The notes under the pieces: generated by a model
What the model saw: the letters and a program-made list of their open reading frames with translations, nothing else
What the model was told of the DNA's origin: nothing
Database searches by the model: none
Translations under genes and position numbers: made by a program
Part shown: positions 5,314-10,580 of the stretch, one piece after another
Numbering within the stretch: the stretch's first letter is position 1
Layout of the letters: each line of letters starts with the position of its first letter
NCBI GenBank assembly: GCA_030668565.1
Contig: DAOVFD010000029.1
Span: forward strand, 1 to 10,580
Direction of reading: 5' to 3'
DNA: 10,580 nt
From: Microcaldota archaeon
GTDB taxonomy: Archaea > Micrarchaeota > Micrarchaeia > Anstonellales > Bilamarchaeaceae

Positions 5314-6099
5314 ATGCTCAAAGCAGTACTTTTAGACCTGGATGGAACAGTGTACCGGGGCAAAAGTGCCATCCCAGGTGCTGATGAAACACTCCAGAAG
5401 CTCAGGGACAAAGGCATCAGACTTTTCTTTGTAACGAATGCAGCAACAAGGAGCAGGGTAGGAGTTGTTGAAAAACTTGCAGGAATGGGAATACACGCAA
5501 AAGAGGAGGAGATGTACTGCACCACATATGCAACTGCAAGATACATAACATCGAATTTCAAGGACAAGACAGTATTCTGCATTGGAGAAAAAGGAATGAA
5601 GGATGAATTTAAAAAACATGAAATAAGTGTTGTTGAAGACGATTCTGCAGGTATAGTTGTTGTAGGGCTTGACAGAACGATTGATTATGACAAACTTTCT
5701 GTGGGATATAAGACGATAATGAAAGGTGCTGAATTCATTGCAACAAACGGGGATGTAGTTTATCCCGTCGAGGATGGTTTTCTTCCAGGAGCGGGCGTAA
5801 TGGTTGCTGCAGTCGAGAGCTGTACTTCAAAAAAACCGTTTATCATAGGAAAACCGGAGATATATTTTGCAGAACTGATACATGCCGAGAATAAACTTGA
5901 TAAAGAAGAAATGCTGATTGTCGGGGACAGAACGGACACTGATATAAGATTCGGCAGGAATACGGGAATAAAATCCGTGCTTGTTCTTACAGGAGTCACA
6001 AAAAAAGAGGATATTGAAAAATCAAATGATAAACCTGATTATGTTATTGAATCGGTAAATGAACTGCCTGAACTTGTTGAGAAACTCAGTCTTTCATAA
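5314..6099 (+). CDS. HAD superfamily subclass IIA phosphatase (NagD/PNPase-like)
   Basis: The enzyme is probably a cytosolic Mg-dependent phosphatase of the NagD, 4-nitrophenylphosphatase and phosphoglycolate-phosphatase group. All four HAD motifs are present in the 261 residues. Motif I is LLDLDGTVYRG (6-16), with nucleophile Asp8 and acid/base Asp10. Motif II is FVTNAATR (39-46), with Thr41. Motif III contains Lys180 in IIGKPE. Motif IV is VGDRTDTDI (203-211). The stretch between motifs II and III is a large C2-type cap, as expected for subclass IIA. The substrate cannot be named from sequence: nucleotide monophosphates, glycerol phosphate and phosphoglycolate are all known for relatives. 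The ATG at 5314 has no Shine-Dalgarno. The 3' end overlaps the convergent zinc-ribbon gene by 14 bases. Confidence 0.9.
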   Translation: MLKAVLLDLDGTVYRGKSAIPGADETLQKLRDKGIRLFFVTNAATRSRVGVVEKLAGMGIHAKEEEMYCTTYATARYITSNFKDKTVFCIGEKGMKDEFKKHEISVVEDDSAGIVVVGLDRTIDYDKLSVGYKTIMKGAEFIATNGDVVYPVEDGFLPGAGVMVAAVESCTSKKPFIIGKPEIYFAELIHAENKLDKEEMLIVGDRTDTDIRFGRNTGIKSVLVLTGVTKKEDIEKSNDKPDYVIESVNELPELVEKLSLS

Positions 6100-6397
6100 G
6101 GTCCCTTACTATATCGCTGGCTTCCTCTTCTGGCTTTTTCTCTTCTTCCACAGTTTCAGATTCCTCTTGTGGCTGGGAGAACATGTCCATTGGAGGAGGT
6201 TCTGATGTTTCTTCCGAGGTTTCTTCCACCGACTCCTCTGGTTTTTCAACCATTGCAAAATCGAGCTGTATCGTACTCTTGCAGTCGGGGCATTTTCCCA
6301 CTGCGCTTAATTCTGTCAGGTCAAAATTGCCGTTCATATATACAGTAATCTCATTTCCGCATCCAGAACACTTTATAGAACGTTTGTAATCTGCCAT
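6086..6397 (-). CDS. Zinc-ribbon protein with a long acidic tail
   Basis: The product is 103 residues. The N-terminal half is a treble-clef or zinc-ribbon module: CSGC (Cys10, Cys13) and CPDC (Cys36, Cys39), separated by 22 residues that include short strands (EITVYMNGNF). From about residue 51 the protein is low-complexity and very acidic (many Glu, Ser, Pro), ending in a short amphipathic stretch DIVRDLMKD. This layout suits an adaptor that binds a nucleic acid or protein partner through the ribbon, but no specific family is recognised. The ATG at 6397 has a possible Shine-Dalgarno (GGCGATC, 6407-6401) three bases upstream and a TATA-like ATTTAATA near 6435-6428. It lies downstream of the diguanylate cyclase gene on the same strand, with its own probable promoter. 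Confidence 0.78.
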   Translation of the reverse strand: MADYKRSIKCSGCGNEITVYMNGNFDLTELSAVGKCPDCKSTIQLDFAMVEKPEESVEETSEETSEPPPMDMFSQPQEESETVEEEKKPEEEASDIVRDLMKD

Positions 6398-6448
6398 ACT
6401 GATCGCCAGGCTAATTACGCAAATAACTATTAAATGTCTTTCCGTGAA

Positions 6449-7777
6449 CTAGCCCTCATTAAGAAATTTTGGTTTTCCGTTCTCATTATAAAAAGCTATC
6501 CTGTTCCTTCCGCTCCTCTTTGCATATTTCAAAAGCCTGTCACATTTGTCAAAAACAGACTTAGGTGAAGCATCTTTCTTTGAATTTAGTATAGTCGCCA
6601 TATCCACCAGACCTATACTGCACGTCACCGAAATTTCCTCGTCTCCGACTTCCGCCTTCATCTCTTCCATTCTTTTCCTTATTCTTTCTGCTATGACGAA
6701 CACTCCTTCAAGGGAAATATTCTCTGCAAGAATGGCAAATTCCTCACCGCCCCACCTGAAATACTTGTCACCTTCACGATTCTTGTTGGCTACACGGACA
6801 GAATTTTCTATCTCGGTTGCTGCCATTCTAAGTACAACATCTCCAGCAAGATAACCGTAAGTCTCGTTTACCGATTTGAACTCATCCAAGTCAACGAGAA
6901 TGAAGAACGTGCTTTCTGACCCGTTTTTGGACTTTTTCTTGCGCAGTTTCCTGATACTTTTCTCAAAATCTATCTCAAAATCCTGCTTCCTCGGGAATCT
7001 TGTTGTCCAGTCGAATTTCTGCGTAAACACGAATGCAGTCTGCATGCCTGCAAGAACTGCTGCTTTGGTCGAATAGTAAACCTTGGAGAGACCCTCCTTT
7101 TCAGAGCCCCTGCACCTCAAATCCCCTTCTATAAGTATCACGCCATAAGGCCTATGTTTTTCCCTGTAGTAGAATGGAACCACTGCCACCGCTTCTTTGA
7201 ACAAACCATTGTTTACCGAATAGACATCACAGCGGTCATTCTCCCTGTCGAGGTTCTTGAATATTATCTCCATCCCTTCCCTGTAATCTATAAGCCTTGG
7301 TTTTTTCTGGTTGTATGAACGCAGAACAGGATTATTTCTGTTGATAATGGGTTCGTTTTTTTCAAGGGATTCTGTCCTTACACCCCCGTTTGTGCGAATG
7401 GTTATGTGATGCTCCAGAATCGTACGCTTCCTTCCGGATATTTCCCTTTTTGCTCCGAGATAAATCGAGCATCTTTTTGCACCTTCGAAGAATTTCAGCA
7501 TTTCAGACATGTAGGCTGAGAGACTGTCATAATCATCGTTAAGCAGCCTTCCGATACCGAATATAGTTTTGAATATACCCCTGTCCGGCTCAAGGTCAAC
7601 ATCAAGACCGGATATTTTGTGGATTTTTATCTCAGTATCTGCCGGTTTGGAGCCAGGAGTGGGCCGCGGCTCTTCGTGCATTACTACCTTTTTAGAGCTG
7701 CCTCTGGGTCCGGCCTCTATAGAGCCTTTGAATCTATCACTACGACTAATCTTTCTGAAACTATTCATTTTATCCAC
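6449..7777 (-). CDS. Cytosolic diguanylate cyclase, GAF-like sensor plus GGDEF domain
   Basis: The enzyme is predicted to make the second messenger c-di-GMP from two GTP. From the GTG at 7777 it has 442 residues. Residues 1-60 are basic and disordered. Residues 68-255 look like a GAF-type sensor (IFGIGRLL at 72-79; YGVILIEGD at 211-219; final long helix). Residues 256-432 are a GGDEF domain: metal-binding DLDEFK (296-301), Asn304, GD at 312-313, the active-site RWGGEEF (341-347), CSIGL (386-390) and LKYAKRSGRNRI (416-427). Arg334 and Asp337 form RxxD at the right distance for the product-inhibition site. There is no membrane segment or EAL domain. The ATG at 7768 (residue 4) is an equally possible start. 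TATA-like runs lie at 7787-7816, so it may be transcribed apart from the AsnB-like gene upstream. GGDEF enzymes are uncommon in archaea. Confidence 0.9.
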   Translation of the reverse strand: MDKMNSFRKISRSDRFKGSIEAGPRGSSKKVVMHEEPRPTPGSKPADTEIKIHKISGLDVDLEPDRGIFKTIFGIGRLLNDDYDSLSAYMSEMLKFFEGAKRCSIYLGAKREISGRKRTILEHHITIRTNGGVRTESLEKNEPIINRNNPVLRSYNQKKPRLIDYREGMEIIFKNLDRENDRCDVYSVNNGLFKEAVAVVPFYYREKHRPYGVILIEGDLRCRGSEKEGLSKVYYSTKAAVLAGMQTAFVFTQKFDWTTRFPRKQDFEIDFEKSIRKLRKKKSKNGSESTFFILVDLDEFKSVNETYGYLAGDVVLRMAATEIENSVRVANKNREGDKYFRWGGEEFAILAENISLEGVFVIAERIRKRMEEMKAEVGDEEISVTCSIGLVDMATILNSKKDASPKSVFDKCDRLLKYAKRSGRNRIAFYNENGKPKFLNEG

Positions 7778-7786
7778 TGGCCTCTC

Positions 7787-7816
7787 TAATATTTTATGGC
7801 CTTAAGAGTTTAAAAA
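7787..7816 (-). promoter_or_regulatory. Promoter region of the diguanylate cyclase gene
   Basis: Between the AsnB-like stop (7822) and the cyclase gene the minus strand has two A/T boxes: TTTTTAAAC (7816-7808) and TAAAATATTA (7796-7787). The first fits a leader beginning at GAGAGG (7786-7781) and the GTG start at 7777. The second fits a leaderless mRNA starting at the ATG at 7768. Confidence 0.4.
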
Positions 7817-7821
7817 TGTTT

Positions 7822-8586
7822 CTATTTCGGGTAAGGGTACCTCCTGCCAAGCTCTTCGGAGTGCCTGAGGAGTATGTTGTGTATTCTCGAACCGTACTGC
7901 ATCGCCTGTTTTTTTCTTTTTATGGAAATCAACGGCACCTGCAGCAGGGTCGCAGCTTCTCTGAGTATTCCTTTTTTCAGTTCCCTGTTCTCCATCCTCT
8001 TTTCCAGAGGAATCGAAAACACAAAATCAGCAAGCTTCCTGTTATAGAATGGGAATCTTGATTCTATTGAGAATTTTCTGCAGACCTTCTTTATCCAGGC
8101 GATTTCCCTTTTCTGAAGGGTATCAAACTCGTTTTTGAGTATCTCATCCAGGTTTTTTCCCTCCTCAAGATAGGCGTAATATCTTTCATATCCGACGAAA
8201 AGCTCTTCTGCACCTGCCCCGAAGAGCATGGTTTCATGGCCCTTTTCCGCAGCCCTTTCGGCAGCCTTATATACAGGTACGAGTAATTCGACCTTGAGAA
8301 GATTGTTCGGGACCATCTCATAGCATTTTCCGTATGTTCCGAGTATTTTTTCTTCGTCAAGAATGACCTTTTCAAGATTAAGGCCGAGAATCGCAGCTAC
8401 CTTTTCCGAATATTCCAGGTCAGGAGAACCTTCCATTCCTGCAGAAAACAGCCCTGTTTCTGCGTTCCTACCTGCAACAGTTGCAATAAGCGTGGAATCA
8501 ATTCCTCCGGAAAAGGATATGCTTACCCTGTCCTCAAGAGTCTGAAGAACGGAATCCTTGAGTAGAGCTGCAAGTTCAGGTATCAT
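7822..8586 (-). CDS. Stand-alone asparagine-synthetase ATP-pyrophosphatase domain
   Basis: Of 254 residues, almost all match the C-terminal synthetase domain of AsnB; the N-terminal Ntn glutaminase domain is absent. Visible are the P-loop SISFSGGIDSTLIA (22-35), FGAGAEELFVGYERY (122-136, equivalent to the usual GDGADELFxGYxRY), SRFPFYNRKLADFVFSIP (176-193) and a C-terminal KRKKQAMQYG (223-232). It probably adenylates a carboxylate and transfers ammonia or an amine, but without the glutaminase it must use free ammonia or a partner amidotransferase. The substrate need not be aspartate. The frame extends to an ATG at 8610; I prefer 8586 because GGGAG (8595-8591) precedes it and the likely TATA box at 8617-8625 would start transcription downstream of 8610. 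Confidence 0.82.
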   Translation of the reverse strand: MIPELAALLKDSVLQTLEDRVSISFSGGIDSTLIATVAGRNAETGLFSAGMEGSPDLEYSEKVAAILGLNLEKVILDEEKILGTYGKCYEMVPNNLLKVELLVPVYKAAERAAEKGHETMLFGAGAEELFVGYERYYAYLEEGKNLDEILKNEFDTLQKREIAWIKKVCRKFSIESRFPFYNRKLADFVFSIPLEKRMENRELKKGILREAATLLQVPLISIKRKKQAMQYGSRIHNILLRHSEELGRRYPYPK

Positions 8587-8616
8587 TTTTCTCCCATATC
8601 TTCGGTTCATACTCTG

Positions 8617-8625
8617 TTTTTAAAA
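8617..8625. promoter_or_regulatory. Palindromic TATA-like box shared by two divergent genes
   Basis: TTTTTAAAA, with TTTTAAAA a perfect palindrome, is centred about 28 bases before the aIF2-beta ATG (8649). It is about 35 bases before the preferred AsnB-like start (8586), about 26 bases from its Shine-Dalgarno. It is the only strong A/T box in the 62-base gap, so it could serve both directions. Confidence 0.5.
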
Positions 8626-8648
8626 CCTTTCCCCTGAACTTCTTACTC

Positions 8649-9059
8649 ATGAGTTCAGAATACGAACAGCTACTTGATAATTTGTACGAGAAACTTCCAA
8701 AAAAGCAGACGCACTCGGAAAGATTCGAAATCCCGAGACTGGAATCTTTTGTTGAAGGCAACAGAACTATAGTGAAAAATTTCAAGGCCGTCTGTGATAA
8801 GCTCAGAAGGGACCCTGTACTTGTTATGAAGTATTTTGTCAAAAAGCTTGCCGTGCCATCGGAGATACAGGGTGAAAGACTCGTACTGCAGAGAAAACTT
8901 ACCGAGGATGTTATAAACAAGAGACTCGATGAATTTGTAAACAACTATGTCATATGCAAGGAATGCAAAAGACCCGATACGCATATTGAAGATGCAGGAA
9001 GGGGAACGAAGATGCTTGTCTGCGAAAGCTGTGGCGCGAAGAGCACTGTAAAAGAATAA
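8649..9059 (+). CDS. eif2b: Translation initiation factor aIF2, beta subunit
   Basis: aIF2-beta is part of the heterotrimer that brings initiator Met-tRNA to the small ribosomal subunit. The 136-residue protein shows the archaeal layout: an N-terminal helix (residues 1-18), a central alpha/beta domain with the conserved NRTIVKNFKAVCDKLRRDP (38-56) and the following helix VMKYFVKKL, then RLDEFVNNYVICKECKRPDT (92-111). A C-terminal zinc ribbon has Cys103, Cys106, Cys125 and Cys128. All four zinc ligands are intact and length is normal (about 135-145). The ATG at 8649 has no Shine-Dalgarno and is probably leaderless. aIF1A follows after seven bases, so the two initiation factors are co-transcribed. 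Confidence 0.95.
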   Translation: MSSEYEQLLDNLYEKLPKKQTHSERFEIPRLESFVEGNRTIVKNFKAVCDKLRRDPVLVMKYFVKKLAVPSEIQGERLVLQRKLTEDVINKRLDEFVNNYVICKECKRPDTHIEDAGRGTKMLVCESCGAKSTVKE

Positions 9060-9066
9060 TGGTGAT

Positions 9067-9414
9067 TTGTTGGCTGGAAGAGGAGGCAGTGGATATCACA
9101 AGAAGAAACAACGTGGTAAAAGGCGTAGTGGACCACCTACTGAAGGAGAACCGAGAATAAGGATGCCAAGGGAAGGCGAAGTTTTGGGCATAATCCTCTC
9201 TACTTTGGGTGGAAGCAGGATGAGGGTTGCCTGCAAGGACGGAAAAGAAAGAATTTGCAGGATTCCGGGAAAGCTCAGAAACAGAATGTGGGTAAAGGAA
9301 AACGACGTAGTAATAGTCAAGCCCTGGGAGATAGAAGGGGACAAAAAAGGAGACATACTCTGGAGATATTACCCGCTGCAGGCCAGGATACTCAGGGAAA
9401 GAGGCTACATATAA
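9067..9414 (+). CDS. eif1a: Translation initiation factor aIF1A
   Basis: aIF1A binds the A site of the small subunit and promotes start-codon scanning and subunit joining, like bacterial IF1. The 115-residue protein has a basic glycine-rich N-terminal tail (1-30) and the OB-fold core: RMPREGEVLGIILSTLGG (35-52), RMRVACKDGKERICRIPGKL (54-73), the very conserved NRMWVKENDVVIVKPWE (75-91), and DILWRYYPLQ (98-107). There is no ATG in position. The frame has tandem TTG codons at 9067 and 9070. A GGTGAT Shine-Dalgarno at 9061-9066 favours the second TTG, giving 114 residues. The weak start codon and close spacing suggest expression coupled to aIF2-beta translation. Confidence 0.94.
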   Translation: MLAGRGGSGYHKKKQRGKRRSGPPTEGEPRIRMPREGEVLGIILSTLGGSRMRVACKDGKERICRIPGKLRNRMWVKENDVVIVKPWEIEGDKKGDILWRYYPLQARILRERGYI

Positions 9415-9417
9415 AAA
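9408..9417 (+). promoter_or_regulatory. TATA-like box of the RIO1 gene overlapping the aIF1A stop
   Basis: CATATAAAAA overlaps the last codons and TAA stop of aIF1A and is centred about 27 bases before the RIO1 ATG. RIO1 can therefore be transcribed separately as a leaderless mRNA, in addition to read-through from the initiation-factor genes. Confidence 0.45.
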
Positions 9418-9439
9418 ATAGCACATCATAATTCTTTTC

Positions 9440-10183
9440 ATGGCTCGCAGGGTATCGAAACGAAAGGCTCCGCCAAAGGATGAATACCTCCTGAAGGAAA
9501 GAAGAAAAATAGAGAGTTACGTGTTTGACAGGAGGGTCCTGTTGCTCCTTTCCAGAATACTCAAAAAAGGAATACTGAAAAGTGTTGATTACCCTGTATC
9601 AACAGGAAAGGAAGCGAACGTTTTCAGGGCAACAACTCCTGACGGAAATTTTCTGGCAGTAAAGATTTACAAAATAGAAACAGCCGGATTCCTGAAAAAG
9701 ATGTCCTATCTTGAAGGCGACCCGAGGTTCAAATCAATAAAACACAAAGACAGGGAAATCGTAAAACTGTTTGCAAGAAAGGAATTCAAGAACCTGCAGA
9801 TATGTGAAAGGGCGAAAGTACATGCGCCACTGCCTATTTTTCTCAGCGAGAACATCGTGGTCATGAGTTTTATTGGTGAAAAAGGCATTCCTTATGCAAC
9901 AATGGACATGGTGGAGCCAAAAAGTGAAAAAGACTTGGACTCAATCCTGGAAGACATCAAAAAAATGTACAAAGCAGGGCTTGTGCATGCGGATATGAGC
10001 GAATACAACATAATGCTTGCAAAAGTCCCATACATAATAGACTTCGGGCAGGGTGTTGTGTTGGGCCATCCCAATGCTGAAAAATTCCTTGAGAGGGATG
10101 TAAGGAATATCCTCAGATATTTTGAAAAACTGGGGATAAAAAGGGATTTTGAGAAAACCCTGAAATGGATAAAAGCTACATAG
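9440..10183 (+). CDS. rio1: RIO1 family atypical serine protein kinase
   Basis: Rio1 is an ATPase/kinase needed for late maturation of the small ribosomal subunit. The 247-residue protein has a basic N-terminus, the RIO-type P-loop substitute STGKEANVF (54-62), AVKIYK with ATP-contacting Lys75, a flexible basic segment (83-118) where Rio1 contacts nucleotide and rRNA, the catalytic loop HADMSEYNIM (183-192; Asp185, Asn190) and the metal-binding IIDFGQGV (199-206; Asp201). STGKEANVF rather than the Rio2 version, and no winged-helix domain, place it in Rio1. The ATG at 9440 is 25 bases after aIF1A. In many archaea a KH-domain Dim2/Krr1 homologue follows; here argS lies convergent instead. The last eight bases overlap argS. 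Confidence 0.95.
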   Translation: MARRVSKRKAPPKDEYLLKERRKIESYVFDRRVLLLLSRILKKGILKSVDYPVSTGKEANVFRATTPDGNFLAVKIYKIETAGFLKKMSYLEGDPRFKSIKHKDREIVKLFARKEFKNLQICERAKVHAPLPIFLSENIVVMSFIGEKGIPYATMDMVEPKSEKDLDSILEDIKKMYKAGLVHADMSEYNIMLAKVPYIIDFGQGVVLGHPNAEKFLERDVRNILRYFEKLGIKRDFEKTLKWIKAT

Positions 10184-10580
10184 CTTCCGGTGCTTCTATC
10201 CCTAATAATTCAAGCGCATTGTAAAGAATCATGTTTGTCGCAGCAATAATAGCAAGCCTTGTTTCTCTCTCCTCCTTCTTTTCAGCACTAAGAACCCTTG
10301 ACGTGGTATAAAACCTGTTGAGGTCGGTTGCAACATCGAGAAGGTATGTGCACAAGACATTCGGTGCCAGTGCTTCCGCGGCCTTGTCAACAGTATCCGG
10401 GAAAAGACAGAGCTCCTTAATCAGTTTTTTCTCTTCATTTGTGAAACCATATTTATCGCTCAGTTTCATCTTGAATTTCGCCTTTTTCAGGATTCCGTTC
10501 GTTCTTACGTATGCATACTGAAGATATGGACCGGTATCCCCTTCAAGACTCAGTGCCTGCTCCCAGTCAAAAGTGATTGT
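10176..10580 (-). CDS. argS: Arginyl-tRNA synthetase, C-terminal part
   Basis: The gene runs off the right edge; 134 residues and the stop codon are visible. The first visible residues are FDWEQALSLEGDTGPYLQYAYVR, the highly conserved stretch at the end of the class I catalytic domain of ArgRS. A basic segment (RTNGILKKAKFKMKL) follows, then an all-helical DALR anticodon-binding domain with LCTYLLDVATDLNRFYTT, ending ALELLGIEAPEAM, close to the normal C-terminus LLGI.APE.M. The catalytic HIGH motif lies outside the window. The frame is continuous from 10580, so the internal ATG at 10469 is not the start. It is convergent with rio1 and overlaps it by eight bases. Confidence 0.95.
   Translation of the reverse strand, partial: TITFDWEQALSLEGDTGPYLQYAYVRTNGILKKAKFKMKLSDKYGFTNEEKKLIKELCLFPDTVDKAAEALAPNVLCTYLLDVATDLNRFYTTSRVLSAEKKEERETRLAIIAATNMILYNALELLGIEAPEAM

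Noticed and set aside
9059..9061. ATG overlapping the aIF2-beta stop as a start for aIF1A
   Set aside because: It is in a different reading frame from aIF1A; only the TTG codons at 9067 and 9070 are in frame.
1..10580. tRNA, rRNA, CRISPR array or insertion sequence
   Set aside because: Every gap between genes was read. None has room for or signs of a tRNA, there are no regularly spaced repeats beyond the single pair noted, and no transposase is present.

Overview
The window is from an archaeal chromosome. It encodes archaeal/eukaryotic-type translation genes: aIF2-beta, aIF1A, the RIO1 atypical kinase, the tiny ribosomal protein eL41, and a Dph6-type diphthamide synthetase. Upstream regions carry A/T-rich TATA-like boxes about 25-28 bases before start codons, and several genes look leaderless. 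Genes are packed very tightly: four convergent pairs abut or overlap by 4-14 bases. The lineage cannot be fixed by eye. A small-genome (DPANN-like) archaeon is my guess, with low confidence.

Layout. (1) 1-1310 is AT-richer. It holds a 3'-truncated gene for an exported or lipoprotein-like protein running off the left edge (minus strand), then a RelE/ParE-type toxin-antitoxin pair (minus). The pair is bracketed by two copies of a 35-base direct repeat that contains a small compensated hairpin. (2) 1312-2389 is a minus-strand pair, a six-helix membrane protein and a 102-residue protein of unknown function. (3) 2499-2612 is the 37-codon eL41 gene (plus). It runs into a minus-strand pair: an unknown basic helical protein and a LAGLIDADG-fold protein that has lost the catalytic acids. 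(4) 3664-6397 holds purM, dph6 (minus), a HAD-IIA phosphatase and a zinc-ribbon protein with an acidic tail (minus). (5) 6449-8586 holds a GAF-GGDEF diguanylate cyclase with intact active and inhibitory sites, and upstream of it a stand-alone asparagine-synthetase ATP-pyrophosphatase domain (both minus). (6) 8649-10183 is the plus-strand set aIF2-beta, aIF1A, RIO1. It meets the 3' part of argS (minus), which runs off the right edge.

How it fits together. The right half is dominated by translation: start-codon selection (aIF2-beta, aIF1A), small-subunit maturation (RIO1), tRNA charging (ArgRS), elongation factor 2 modification (Dph6) and a ribosomal protein (eL41). PurM and the HAD enzyme are metabolic housekeeping. 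The least ordinary items are the diguanylate cyclase in an archaeal context, the catalytically dead LAGLIDADG protein, the glutaminase-less AsnB domain, and the repeat-flanked toxin-antitoxin cassette. I see no tRNA, rRNA, CRISPR array or insertion sequence. No intergenic stretch exceeds 300 bases; the longest are 556-709 and 1173-1311.
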